The notes under the pieces: generated by a model | Told to the model about the DNA's origin: nothing | What the model saw: only the letters and a program-made list of their open reading frames with translations | Databases searched by the model: none | Shown: positions 26,580-35,909 of the stretch, in pieces | Layout of the letters: each line of letters begins with the position of its first letter | Numbering within the stretch: position 1 is the first letter of the stretch | Assembly (NCBI GenBank): GCA_902798965.1 | Contig: CADBYS010000010.1 | Location: forward strand, 1-64,000 | DNA: 64,000 nt | Source: an uncultured Bacteroidales bacterium | GTDB taxonomy: Bacteria; Bacteroidota; Bacteroidia; Bacteroidales; Paludibacteraceae | Direction of reading: 5' to 3' | Translations under genes and position numbers: made by a program

Positions 26580-27047
26580 AAAAAATATATTTTTGGCTAA
26601 TTTTTGGCAATTTTTGACTAATATAGTCCATTGTAAATCCGTAAGATCCGTGTAATCCGTACAGGATTAAGCACAAAAAGAACGGAAGGAGGGTGGTTTA
26701 GGTTCCGGCGCCAAATGAGATTGATATTGGGTGTTGCCACTGCGCCGAAGTGGTTGGAAACAATTCAAACCATAGGGTTGTCCTAACAGAATGACTTCAT
26801 AGTCATTCCCCTCCTTCCGTTAGTATTTTCAAAGTCCACTTTTTTGTTCTTATGCACCCATCATGGCGGTTATAATCGGTCATTATATAGGCCTTGGCAC
26901 AGATCGCTGGTTATCAGGCAGATGAATGCATGAGGTTCCTATAAACTTCCTATAAGCTTTCTATAAGCTTTATAGTTCCCCCTGAGGGGGATAGCCGGTT
27001 ACCTGCAGTCCCCCCTTACCATCGGGTTTATTTGTGTTTATATATGT
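26580..27047. other. Gene-free stretch with structured element and short repeats
   Basis: No convincing ORF. It contains the structured element 26681-26821, three tandem-like copies of an 11-mer CCTATAA(A/G)CTT-type sequence at about 26935-26970, and a CCCCC-TGA-GGGGG hairpin at 26978-26990. Confidence 0.6.
26681..26821. ncRNA. Structured RNA or miniature inverted-repeat element (unassigned)
   Basis: The 141-nt element is closed by a perfect 13-bp inverted repeat (26681-26693 AACGGAAGGAGGG with 26809-26821 CCCTCCTTCCGTT). Inside are a GGTTT/AAACC pairing, a CGGCGC/GCGCCG pairing and a perfect 8-bp hairpin GAATGACT-TCAT-AGTCATTC next to the 3' arm. Overall it resembles a long RNA hairpin with a side stem, a 6S-like outline, but no promoter was found upstream and no family was recognised. 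A miniature transposon with terminal inverted repeats is equally possible. Confidence 0.45.
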
Positions 27048-27455
27048 TTATTTTCCTAATTCCGCATCGACAAGCGCTTTGCGTCGGCGCAGGGCAATCG
27101 CCCCTGCCGCCGCCGCAGCCATCAGCATCATCGGCAACACCGCATCGCCTATGGGGGTATTCAAACCCGGAATGCTCGGTTCGCCTGTTCCATCATCAAT
27201 TACCAAGCCCGGTGCTTTTCGCGGAGCTGTTGTTAAGGGTGCTAACGCCGGGGTATCTGTTGTCCCATCCTCACTCACCGGAGCAGGGTTGGAGCAGTAA
27301 GGACTGCCGGAACCTCGCATGGTGCTTGTTGACTGGAAGGCACTTTGTTGCTCAGTAACGTTCTCTTGCTTCTGATGAATCCATCCCGCCATGGCAGGCA
27401 GTGCGAACACTGCCGCCATCAGCATAACAATAACTCTATTTTTCATATCTTTCAT
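27048..27455 (-). CDS. Small exported protein with sorting-like C-terminal tail
   Basis: About 135 residues from the ATG at 27455 (MKDMKNRVIVMLM; 27446 is also possible and 27485 is the longest). Signal peptide to about AMAGW, then a Ser/Thr/Pro-rich middle. The C-terminus has three parts: a PIGDA motif, a hydrophobic helix (VLPMMLMAAAAAGAIAL) and a basic cluster RRRK, followed by 10 residues. That is the layout of C-terminal sorting signals such as PEP-CTERM or LPXTG-like tails, although this motif is not one I can name. It lies just downstream (11-40 bp) of the 1271-residue surface protein on the same strand, so the two are probably co-transcribed. Confidence 0.6.
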   Translation of the reverse strand: MKDMKNRVIVMLMAAVFALPAMAGWIHQKQENVTEQQSAFQSTSTMRGSGSPYCSNPAPVSEDGTTDTPALAPLTTAPRKAPGLVIDDGTGEPSIPGLNTPIGDAVLPMMLMAAAAAGAIALRRRKALVDAELGK

Positions 27456-27495
27456 TTTTATCAGATTAAGTTTTGTGCTTTTCACCTTATATTTA

Positions 27496-30400
27496 TTACT
27501 TTACCATTGCTCCTGTTGTATCATACATACCACCATCGCGGATGATATACAGCTTGCCGTCGATCATCAGTTTGCGTGCAGCCGATTGCTGATTGTTGAT
27601 GTCTGATACGCCTGTCGGTGTATGTGCGATTGGTGTACAGCTAATCACGAAGCGTGCTTCGGTATCATTGGCGGCGCTGGTGAACTGGTATGAGTTATCA
27701 GCAGCAATCAATGTGGATGTCTGTTCCTTTAGGTCGTTGAGATACAATGCCTCTTCGCCATCATACTCGAAACTCATCGTATACGTGTCGTCAACTGAAC
27801 CTTTCGTGAAACCGATCACCATTCCTTCTATCTCCGGAACAGCGTTCACAGCCATACGACCTATATCGCTTATCGCGTAGAGTTGCGGTGCTGCTGCTAT
27901 ACCGAAGATCTTAGCAGCTTCCCAACCATCGTCGTAGTCGTTGGTGAAATCTGCGCGCTCATGTATACGCACGTAATCCGAATATATACTATCGCTCCGA
28001 ACGATGATGTTCAGTCGTGTTGACGGATTGTCGTTTGTCTGTTCATGTTTAGGCGCACGAATAGGCTCGGTGGATATTACGCCCCCTGCATCAACTGCAG
28101 CCTTTGCCGGAGCAAACACATGTTTGTTATAATCCAACTTCAGCGTACCGCCGGATTTCGTGTTCTTAACCAAGAACGCTTGCGTACTCGGAATAACTTC
28201 TAGCGAACCAATATCAGCCAACGTGATTGTCGTCCATTGTCCAGGATTATTTCCTAATCCATCTGGTTTATCTGTAGAACCTTTATCGGAACCTGCATTA
28301 AAGATGTATATTGCTTGAGCCACTCCGTCAAAGTCTTCCGCAGTCATCGCCGTAATATATATCGGCGCAGTCCATGAGTTGGCAAACATATAGTCTCCGA
28401 TAGCATTTGTTCCATCTCCTATTCTTGACCCGCATGTCAAGGTCTGCAAACGACCCGCACCGTCTTTTCCCGGCAAGTTCAGTTTGCCATCCAGGTAGAA
28501 ATAATCATAACTATCTGTCTTGCTCAGGATGTTATATGCCTTGAATGCCTCCATCGTTGTGGATGAAGCTTTCCATGCATCACGAGCATCGTCATATTCA
28601 TACAATAAACGGCCATAGTATTGATAAGCATATAACTCGTCAAATGGAATACCAATATACTGATTGATAAATCCGTAGTTGGATACATACCACGATTTGC
28701 TGTAAGCTTGATAGGAAGCCATTGTGTTGGTGCTGGCATTTCCAACGATGAGTGTTCCATTACCGGAAGCGTTCGACTCGATTCTCAGATCGTTCTCGTT
28801 CGTCGCGCCATAACTATCTTCACCTTCATGCTTAGCTTTTATATCTTCAGCCACGATCAGCGCTCCTGTTGATTCGATAGTCAGTTTTACCGTACTACTT
28901 GATCCGTCAATCTTCACGCTCTTTGCTGCAGCAGTTGTTCCTCCGCTTACTACCGCCGATTTATTTAGCACTACGTCATGCTCAATCGTCGGCACGCATG
29001 CCGGATTCCAGTTGGTTGCTGTTCCCCAAGCAGAAGTCGATGCATCCGACTTGAACGTCAACGTAACCGGTGTCCATTTGGTATAAAGCGTTACATTGCC
29101 GTCGTTCGTCCATTTAGTAGATGTCGTGTAACTTGTATTTGACTGCAAGTTTCCACTTGCATCAGCAATCTTTTCTGTATATGTGCCGTCACTATATGAT
29201 TTATAATATCCTTCTACAACGTAACCTGTTCTTGTAGGAGTAGTTCCGATAGCGATTGTTGTTGCATCGTAAGTAGCTGTATACGTACCAGCAGTTCCTC
29301 CATCGCCCTCATTTAGGTTGCCAGATTCCGTGTAAGTCTTTGCAACACCAGCCACCGTTATAGCTACATTGCCTGTGATCTTGTTCGCCTTGATACTTAG
29401 AGTACCTACTCCATCTGAGACAGACCATGTATAGTCCGTAGTTACAGTCTTTGTAAACCCACCGATAGTTACCGTTACTGAAGTCGGCAAAGTATAGCCT
29501 GTATTAGCGCTAAACGTAGCCGTGTACGTTTTGTTTTCAAGAACTGACGTTTCACCGGTTACTTTGCTTGTGTTGGTTGTTGTAAATCCAACCGTATAAA
29601 CCGGAGTATATGTCACTGCTTGAGACGTTACATTTGAATTGGTACAACCACTTTGTACAGCGATTGCATTGACTGTAATACCTGATGAAGCAATCACCGG
29701 CTTATTTGATGGATCATATGTAGGACTACTACTTGTCGGAGTAGAACCGTTTGTGGTATAATGTACCGTCGCATCGGTAGGTACTGAAATAGTAACCACA
29801 TTATCCGTACAAGTGATAGACCTCGGAGCGTTCACTTTCCAGTGCGCATAGAGAGTGGAACCTCCATCATGAATCCATTTGCTGCCACTACTGGTCCACT
29901 TTGTTTCACTTACCGTCACATTTGCCACAAGGGTACCATCGAGGTTCATAACTTTGTTGGTACACCCAGCTTGAGCATAGTACCCTAGATCCAGAGTGTG
30001 GTCTGTATATGTCGGCACAACTTTACTGCTCATTACACCATTGTATATCGCTGATATAGAACCATTATTCGAACCTCCGTGATTATCATGCAGCGTTACC
30101 GTTTGTGTCCATTTCGCGTACAAAGTCACATCTCCGTCATGCACCCATTTCGGATTGCTACTACCGTCCGTTCCCGTATAATCGGTAACATTCTTCTGCC
30201 AAACACCACTCGAATTGATAACCATGCTACCTGTTCCATCTTGGCCGGTATAATACCCCTGGAATGAATAACCCGACTTCGAGGGCACAGAAACACTGGT
30301 CGTCATATTGGTTGAACGATCATATTTAACCGTCTTGCTTCCGCTACCACCGCTACCGCCATTATCATTCAACGCAACAGTATATTGTTTACGACGAATA

Positions 30401-31311
30401 AATGCAACATAACTTGTGGTGCTCAAAACCTGAAATGTGGGATTATTTAGATTATCCGTATATGCAGGACTTGTTGCGCTTTCACTATATGCCCACCCCG
30501 CAATCTCAAAACCAGTATCTAGCGTCTTCAGTTCAAAAGTAACTTCTCCGGTAACAGGAATATCTGCGTAACCCCATTTTGTACCCCCATCTTCCCAACA
30601 GTTCTTTGCAAGATTGGATATCGTACTTTGACGTGACGAGCCTTCATCATGCATATACGTGCCAGTAAAATCAAAAGTAAGATTATGAGCCCACGTCGCA
30701 TCACCACTGGTCACTCCGTCATAGGTTCCATCTCTTTCCTCATCGAAATTCACACGAAGATATGCTGTATACTTACGAAGTCCGTTATTAATATCTGAGT
30801 AATCCGTGTTTGAAGAAGATGAAGATGGACAATAGTATTGATTTCGTCCTGTGATATTATCACCACGAGTCTGGGAATATTTAGTGTTAGATCCATAAGT
30901 TGCTCTACCTGTCACTCGGTTATCCCAACCTCCTTGCCAATCATTCCAACCTGTTGTACCCGATGCGAATCTAAATGCAACATATTGATACTGACTCTCA
31001 TCGGATCCATCATTTCCCCATTTTGCAACATAGCAATACCATAAATTTGTATGTTCAATATGAGCCATTCTATACGCTTGAGAGCCTATTCCCTGTGATC
31101 CATAGGTTTGATCACGTCCCATTAAGAACGCTATGCCATTACTACTGGGATCAGAAACCCACTGCGAATTGTAATCATTAAAATAGATGTGCGAATTGTT
31201 GTTGTGAGAATACCACGCCCATGCATGTGGGGTAAATAAGGTTAATAATACAAGTAGCGTTGCCGCATATCGCTGCATACTACTTAATGATTTAAATTTA
31301 AAGTTTTTCAT
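27496..31311 (-). CDS. Large secreted multidomain protein with InlB-type repeats
   Basis: 1271 residues. Signal peptide at 1-31 (MQRYAATLLVLLTLFTPHAWA). The N-terminal part (32-300) is not recognised. From about 310 there are repeated InlB/Flg_new-type beta-grasp modules (YSFQGYYTG...HDGDVTLYAKWT, VEGYYKSYSDGTYT...NDGNVTLYTKWT). Near 497-560 lies a chitobiase C-terminal-like module (ATVHYTTNGSTPTSSSPTY). From about 750 comes a beta-helix-like region (SAWGTATNWNPACVPT). The last ~30 residues (KLMIDGKLYIIRDG...YDTTGAMVK) resemble the short T9SS-type tails of Bacteroidales surface proteins. A surface or adhesion role is inference. The low-complexity Ser/Thr/Gly content is typical of extracellular proteins. 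Confidence 0.75.
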   Translation of the reverse strand: MKNFKFKSLSSMQRYAATLLVLLTLFTPHAWAWYSHNNNSHIYFNDYNSQWVSDPSSNGIAFLMGRDQTYGSQGIGSQAYRMAHIEHTNLWYCYVAKWGNDGSDESQYQYVAFRFASGTTGWNDWQGGWDNRVTGRATYGSNTKYSQTRGDNITGRNQYYCPSSSSSNTDYSDINNGLRKYTAYLRVNFDEERDGTYDGVTSGDATWAHNLTFDFTGTYMHDEGSSRQSTISNLAKNCWEDGGTKWGYADIPVTGEVTFELKTLDTGFEIAGWAYSESATSPAYTDNLNNPTFQVLSTTSYVAFIRRKQYTVALNDNGGSGGSGSKTVKYDRSTNMTTSVSVPSKSGYSFQGYYTGQDGTGSMVINSSGVWQKNVTDYTGTDGSSNPKWVHDGDVTLYAKWTQTVTLHDNHGGSNNGSISAIYNGVMSSKVVPTYTDHTLDLGYYAQAGCTNKVMNLDGTLVANVTVSETKWTSSGSKWIHDGGSTLYAHWKVNAPRSITCTDNVVTISVPTDATVHYTTNGSTPTSSSPTYDPSNKPVIASSGITVNAIAVQSGCTNSNVTSQAVTYTPVYTVGFTTTNTSKVTGETSVLENKTYTATFSANTGYTLPTSVTVTIGGFTKTVTTDYTWSVSDGVGTLSIKANKITGNVAITVAGVAKTYTESGNLNEGDGGTAGTYTATYDATTIAIGTTPTRTGYVVEGYYKSYSDGTYTEKIADASGNLQSNTSYTTSTKWTNDGNVTLYTKWTPVTLTFKSDASTSAWGTATNWNPACVPTIEHDVVLNKSAVVSGGTTAAAKSVKIDGSSSTVKLTIESTGALIVAEDIKAKHEGEDSYGATNENDLRIESNASGNGTLIVGNASTNTMASYQAYSKSWYVSNYGFINQYIGIPFDELYAYQYYGRLLYEYDDARDAWKASSTTMEAFKAYNILSKTDSYDYFYLDGKLNLPGKDGAGRLQTLTCGSRIGDGTNAIGDYMFANSWTAPIYITAMTAEDFDGVAQAIYIFNAGSDKGSTDKPDGLGNNPGQWTTITLADIGSLEVIPSTQAFLVKNTKSGGTLKLDYNKHVFAPAKAAVDAGGVISTEPIRAPKHEQTNDNPSTRLNIIVRSDSIYSDYVRIHERADFTNDYDDGWEAAKIFGIAAAPQLYAISDIGRMAVNAVPEIEGMVIGFTKGSVDDTYTMSFEYDGEEALYLNDLKEQTSTLIAADNSYQFTSAANDTEARFVISCTPIAHTPTGVSDINNQQSAARKLMIDGKLYIIRDGGMYDTTGAMVK

Positions 31312-31340
31312 TGTTTATGATTTTTATATGTTATATTTCG

Positions 31341-32792
31341 TTATGTGAATAATTCATTCATTATAGGAGTTAAGACTCGTATTATCTCCGAAATCCGACT
31401 CTTCATTCTTTTTGAAACGAAGAGATATGTAAAGATTTGCTTCTTATTGGTAGCAACAGGAGTATCAATGTAATATGGTGCACATGCATCCTTAAAAACA
31501 TTTACCTCATCATTTATTATAATATGCAAATCTGCTATGCTTTGTGGAGCATTATACTTGACTTCTTTTAACACGACATCCTCTTCTTGTAGTATTCCTT
31601 GAAGGGCTGCTATAATTCTAGCTTTATGCTTTTCTAAATCTATGTTAAATTTCTTATCTAATTGCGGAAACATCCTGTAAAATTCACTAGGATTTTTCCA
31701 TAATGCAAATTTTTTATATTGCCTTGAAGTCAATTCTTGATAGAAAGTGTTACCGTCATCTTGCTTAATTAAAAAGAATAAATCATCATCACATAAATTT
31801 TTAAATGAATACTTACCATTACCATGAGCTGAATGAACCGGTATTTTCTTCGTGGCGCATATGGCTTGCGTGGAAACAATTCTACCCAAAGCTTCTTCTG
31901 GTGCTAAATCTGGATATAAGTGCTTTGCCATTACAAGAGCCGACTGTTCCAACAACACTTGTTCGTAGACAACCGAATGGTGCGTTAGAACATATCTATT
32001 TTGAAATTTTTTCACATCTAAAACATTCTGTAAGTCTGTCAATGCATTATGGTCAACACATATAGCGTAAACATCATTCAAGTTTTTCCTTATATGAATT
32101 GCTCTTGTAATGCGCTGGATATCAATTTGTGCGGCCGAATATCCTGATGCCCAAACATCACGACAGGCATAATCAATTTTATCTGCATCAATAATAACGC
32201 CATTCAATAATTCAATAAAACGATTTTTTATTTGACGTTCCTCGGTGTCCTCTAGATATTTAACTCCTATAATCATTCTGCAAATTAATTCTACATCCCC
32301 ATGAAGATCAGCCACTTCTTCCTTGAATTTTTTGGCAACGACATATGCACTAACTAACTCGTGATGTTTAATGCTCGACAAATCAACATCTTGTGGTAGT
32401 TGACCATTAACTGCACTCTTTAATTTACCATATAATGCATCTTTCGTGCCATAATACTCTTCAAACGAATGAGAGAATGGAGCATGTCCGACATCATGCA
32501 TTAAACATGCTATCTCATATGAGGGCTTCACTTGCGCAATAATATTCTGTACTTCTGGAGTGCCATTATAATCGTTTTCTACATTTTGAGCTATTAGCAT
32601 CCCGACATGAAACACCCCTAAAGAATGTGTAAATCTATCATGTCGCGCACAGGGGTACAAAGAGCGTATAGAAGACTGTTCTATACGACGAAGCCGTTGC
32701 ATGTAAGGAGAGTCCAGCAATTTATTTACATACGACATTTTTATTTGAATCGCCCCGTGGACAGAATCTCTTATTGTTTTGTAATCTTTCAT
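31341..32792 (-). CDS. HD-domain phosphohydrolase (SAMHD1/dNTPase-like, COG1078 type)
   Basis: 483 residues. The N-terminal RDSVHGAIQI and MQRLRRIEQ blocks and RHDRFTHSLGVFH (H56) lead to the metal motif LMHDVGHAPFSHSFE (H99, D100) and the late IDADKIDYACRD (D204/D207). This is the H...HD...D metal centre of dNTP triphosphohydrolase-type HD proteins. The C-terminal ~200 residues are not recognised. Relatives hydrolyse dNTPs, and some act in phage defence by nucleotide depletion. The gene start overlaps the preceding 114-residue gene by 4 bp, so the two should be made together. Confidence 0.85.
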   Translation of the reverse strand: MKDYKTIRDSVHGAIQIKMSYVNKLLDSPYMQRLRRIEQSSIRSLYPCARHDRFTHSLGVFHVGMLIAQNVENDYNGTPEVQNIIAQVKPSYEIACLMHDVGHAPFSHSFEEYYGTKDALYGKLKSAVNGQLPQDVDLSSIKHHELVSAYVVAKKFKEEVADLHGDVELICRMIIGVKYLEDTEERQIKNRFIELLNGVIIDADKIDYACRDVWASGYSAAQIDIQRITRAIHIRKNLNDVYAICVDHNALTDLQNVLDVKKFQNRYVLTHHSVVYEQVLLEQSALVMAKHLYPDLAPEEALGRIVSTQAICATKKIPVHSAHGNGKYSFKNLCDDDLFFLIKQDDGNTFYQELTSRQYKKFALWKNPSEFYRMFPQLDKKFNIDLEKHKARIIAALQGILQEEDVVLKEVKYNAPQSIADLHIIINDEVNVFKDACAPYYIDTPVATNKKQIFTYLFVSKRMKSRISEIIRVLTPIMNELFT

Positions 32793-33133
32793 TTTTTTCT
32801 TGTAAATCTTACGTTTTTTAAGATCTCTCGTGTGGCATCGGTCGGCCCACAGCGCAATATAGCTTTCTCCACTCTGGAAGAAGAAATATCCTTAATTTGT
32901 ATAGTCCTAGCCCTAATTATAACTCCGGGAAAATACGACTGAAACGCCCTGTATGCAGACTCACCCATGACGACACGAATAGCTGGATCTTTTTGCTCCA
33001 AAGCCATTCCGTACTTATATACATCTTTAATGTATACAGATACGGGGGTTCCGCGCTTTGCAAGAGGTCTTTTTTCGTTATTCTTTTCTGCGAGATACAA
33101 TATTATCTCCGATGACTCGACATGTCGTATCAT
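32789..33133 (-). CDS. Unknown small protein coupled to the HD phosphohydrolase
   Basis: 114 residues, no family recognised. Mixed alpha/beta composition with a basic C-terminus (LKNVRFTRKK) and two blocks that look structural (GTPVSVYIKDVYKYGMALE, GVIIRARTIQIKDISSSRV). No signal peptide or membrane segment. Its stop overlaps the HD gene start (ATGA), the strongest sign of a joint function, for example a regulator or partner of the HD enzyme. Confidence 0.7.
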   Translation of the reverse strand: MIRHVESSEIILYLAEKNNEKRPLAKRGTPVSVYIKDVYKYGMALEQKDPAIRVVMGESAYRAFQSYFPGVIIRARTIQIKDISSSRVEKAILRCGPTDATREILKNVRFTRKK

Positions 33134-33194
33134 AACATTTTCACTTTTAGTTCATTATTTGATTATGCAACTATAGCCCTAATCCATGATTTTA

Positions 33195-33494
33195 TCATAT
33201 TTCCGATGTAACAATTACCTCAACATCTTCTTCGTTGATAGGGTATTTACTACTTGGATTAGATATGCTAAGATACTTATCTCCCAGCCCCGCGGACATC
33301 TCTACATTGAAAGTTTCTTTTTTACACGAAAAGCACTGAAATTGAATAAAGTCAGAGTTAACACTATCCGAATAATTTTCGGCCGACATATCCGGCTGGG
33401 GAAAATCCTCAATTGGATAACCAATGTGTTTGCCACAACACGGGCAATCAAAACTCAGTTTAATGCTTTTTGCAAATTGATCAACTTCAATCAT
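33195..33494 (-). CDS. Zinc-ribbon-like small protein
   Basis: 99 residues from the ATG at 33494 (MIEVDQFAKSIKLSF). The longer frame from 33596 adds a Lys-rich stretch encoded by repeat-like DNA and is less likely. Two cysteine pairs, CPCCGKH and CFSCKK, about 37 residues apart form a likely structural zinc ribbon. The remainder is acidic. Function unknown. 61 bp upstream of the HD operon pair, same strand. Confidence 0.6.
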   Translation of the reverse strand: MIEVDQFAKSIKLSFDCPCCGKHIGYPIEDFPQPDMSAENYSDSVNSDFIQFQCFSCKKETFNVEMSAGLGDKYLSISNPSSKYPINEEDVEVIVTSEI

Positions 33495-33626
33495 AATATT
33501 TAATTTTAAATTAATATTCTTGTCTAATTTTTGCTTGGCACTTTTGCACTTTTCATCTATTTGATGTCGCTCTATTTCCGTTGTCGTTCTTGACAATCTT
33601 GACGTTCTTGTCGCTATTTATTCATT

Positions 33627-34088
33627 TTATGCGTAACACCAACACTCAATCAAGTTGGCAATCTCCTCCGCCCATTGTTCGTTGAAACGGGTGAAAATGC
33701 TCTTGGGACCTTTGACGGTTGCCGGGAATTCTTGATATATCCGGGCGTTGGAAGTCCAAAAGATTCGATATGTTGCACTAAGCTTCTTGATCGCATCTCT
33801 TGTTACCCCACTATAATGGCAAGCAGTTAAAATGATGTGGCAATTATGCGCAATCAAATCGTTTCTCCATTTTTTATGTGGATAATGCGGATCTCCCAAA
33901 CTACTAATCCCAACATTTATTCCATTTATAGACAAAACAACACATATATCTCCATTAGGATGCGATTGTTTTTGAAGTATGGTTTCGCAGTCGGCAATCT
34001 TAGCCAACCGCTCATACACCAATAAGATGGACTCGGTTTTACCCAAGTTCGAATCACCATAATTCGCTATGATTGTTTTATCTACCAT
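33627..34088 (-). CDS. Small P-loop NTPase of unknown family
   Basis: 153 residues. A P-loop at residues 11-18 (GDSNLGKT) directly after a beta-strand (KTIIANY). A second strand (ICVVLSINGINVGISSLGD) may serve as Walker B/switch. CHIILTACHYSGVTRDAI and a C-terminal helix follow. The size and the GDSNLGKT motif suggest a minimal nucleotide-binding protein, not a GTPase of the TRAFAC class (no NKxD seen). First gene of a - strand run leading to the HD phosphohydrolase. Confidence 0.6.
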   Translation of the reverse strand: MVDKTIIANYGDSNLGKTESILLVYERLAKIADCETILQKQSHPNGDICVVLSINGINVGISSLGDPHYPHKKWRNDLIAHNCHIILTACHYSGVTRDAIKKLSATYRIFWTSNARIYQEFPATVKGPKSIFTRFNEQWAEEIANLIECWCYA

Positions 34089-34902
34089 GTTGCAATATTT
34101 TTGTTGTCGCTCTTGACGTTATTGACGCTATCTGTTCATTTTTTGCCTTGCACTTTCTGCACTTTTGCACTTTGCCCTTTCCTCAACCTCTCATTTCCCT
34201 TCCGTTGTCCTTCCATTTCCCTTCCATTGTCCTTCCATTTACGGGTCAATATCGGGAGTGATTGCTGTTTTCCGGTTGCTTTTCCCTCTTAGGTGATCTT
34301 AATCGGGGTCAATTGCTAAAGTTTACTGTTTTTAAGATTGTCGGGCTCTTCTTGGGAGATGATCCCGTGATGCTCCCGTTAAAAGCAGTACTATTTTTAA
34401 TATTTCAACTTACTCTCTCTTGTCTTTTTTCATATTTTTTTGCCTGGCACTTTTGGCACTATTGGCACTTTCCCCTTCTTTTCATCCCCTTCTACCTCCG
34501 GGCTTAGTCCCTTTCACTCATTTACCCACATATACACACACACAAAGCGCAGACCTCGTGTTGCTTATTCATCAACAGAGGCCTTCGCATTGCCTAAAGG
34601 GTCAAATAAACAACAAGAAACCTACGCCGATATGACAACCCGCTTGCCAAGATACGACAAGACGGATATGTTAGTCATACCCATAGGCATCTATCGCTCA
34701 CTTTGATTTTGACCCTTTTGACGAAAGTTGCGAAGTTTCTGTCGATCAAACACAAAGCGTCAATAAACGCTATTTCAATATGTCTTGAATCCCTCTAACC
34801 CTCTCCCTAAGGAGCCGGCGTAGATTGGATCCTTCCTACGTTTTACGTCCGTAGCCGACGCTCCCGCTTTCACGTCCCGGAGTGGACGGTATTTCTTTGT
34901 AG
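34089..34902. other. Repeat-rich gap without convincing genes
   Basis: 814 bp. It contains TTGACG(C/T)TATTGACGC-like short repeats, copy A of the ~125-bp CTTTCTGCAC/CCTTCCATT repeat (34139-34262), a GGGCTTAGTCC motif at about 34498-34510 that recurs at 40488, and an inverted pair AAAGGGTCAAA (34597) / TTTGACCCTTT (34707). Short frames here look like noise. Confidence 0.6.
34139..34262. repeat. Long dispersed repeat, copy A
   Basis: From TTTTTTGCCTTGCACTTTC to the ACGGGTCAATATCGGGAGT end. Copy B at 40337-40477 has the same ends and order, with extra internal CCTTCCATTGT units. Confidence 0.85.
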
Positions 34903-35763
34903 CTATTTAGTGCTCTTTGGAAGACGTTGCGACACTCCCAATGCTTTTTCCTCTTTTGCAACACGTCTTTCCACTTTCTTTATATCTTCTGCCGGCGGCA
35001 ATAATTCGGGTTTAATGCCGCGCTCGCCTAACATATTACGTACAGTGCGGTTGTTCTGTACATGCTCTGTTGTGATAGATGCTTCGCCTTGCAAATCTTT
35101 TGCTTCGACATTGAAGTTTGTCATTTCCGTCGCAAGGTTCTTTGCTGCTATCGTAACTTGTGGCAGATGATCTGCCAATGCTCCACTTTTTACGCCTAAC
35201 CGTTTCTTCATCTGTTCGGTTGAAAATCCACCGAACAAAGCAGTATCTCCTTTCGAACGGATGCGTGCAAAGCCTTTGTCGTCAACCCCACGCTCGTAAA
35301 TATTCTGCGACAAACGCTTCTCTGAGGCTCTCAGTTCTTCTCGTTTCTCTAGGCGCTGTTGAAGCCTTAATCGTTCGGCAATCAATTCGGCTCGTCGTGT
35401 CTGTACAGCAAAATAACTTTGAGCAAAAGCAATCTCTTCCTTCTTCGGATCGCCATTCTGTGCAATCAAATAGCATGCGTAACGGGTTAGGAGAATATCC
35501 TCTGTTGCGCGTTTTCCGCCTTTGCCGATTTCGATCATTTTCGTGACGTCACGAAAATGATCATCAATATTGATATTCTGTGACTTACAAGACTCTTTCG
35601 CTCGGTTGATTGCGATTGCAAAGTTCTCCCAACGGGCATAACCACACACCGCTTGCAATTCGCGTGCGTACCAGACCTCCATCTTCGAACCGTCATCTGC
35701 CTCTATCTCGTGCATGATGCTATCGAATGTAGTCTTATATGTCAATATGCTTTGTGTATCCAT
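34903..35763 (-). CDS. dinD: DNA-damage-inducible protein D-like
   Basis: 286 residues from the ATG at 35763; the GTG at 35850 lies in the leader. The KilA-N/BRO-like N-terminal region FDSIMHEIEADDGSKMEVWYARELQ..GYARWENF and the block TEDILLTRYACYLIAQNGDPKK..IAFAQSYFAVQTR are characteristic of DinD, which in E. coli is SOS-induced and inhibits RecA strand exchange. Length is close to the E. coli protein (274). It is transcribed from the promoter inside repeat module copy 1, with a ~140-nt leader. No LexA-type box was recognised. Confidence 0.9.
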   Translation of the reverse strand: MDTQSILTYKTTFDSIMHEIEADDGSKMEVWYARELQAVCGYARWENFAIAINRAKESCKSQNINIDDHFRDVTKMIEIGKGGKRATEDILLTRYACYLIAQNGDPKKEEIAFAQSYFAVQTRRAELIAERLRLQQRLEKREELRASEKRLSQNIYERGVDDKGFARIRSKGDTALFGGFSTEQMKKRLGVKSGALADHLPQVTIAAKNLATEMTNFNVEAKDLQGEASITTEHVQNNRTVRNMLGERGIKPELLPPAEDIKKVERRVAKEEKALGVSQRLPKSTK

Positions 35764-35909
35764 ATCACATATCTTTGTATTCTCACGGGGAATAACTGCG
35801 GCGTAAGCGTACCTAATCGTGCCGAATCGCTCCGGCAACAACAAGCGCACCTATGCGCCTACACCCCACAAGAATCGTGCAATCTATGCTTTACGCACAA
35901 ATCACGCAA

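Noticed and set aside
26735-26760. GCCACTG block as part of a cobalamin riboswitch
   Set aside because: The upstream GGTG..AA..TCC core and the B12 box are missing, and the next gene is not a transport or cobamide gene on that strand.
26978-26990. CCCCC-TGA-GGGGG hairpin as a terminator of the small exported protein gene
   Set aside because: No U-tract on the - strand and it lies about 60 bp past the stop; kept only as part of the gap description.
33495-33596. Longer version of the zinc-ribbon protein
   Set aside because: The extra residues are encoded by the TTGACGTTCTTG-like repeat DNA seen elsewhere in the island and are not protein-like.
35764-35850. Longer DinD starting at the GTG at 35850
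   Set aside because: These codons fall in the divergent leader of the repeat module. The ATG at 35763 gives the family length.
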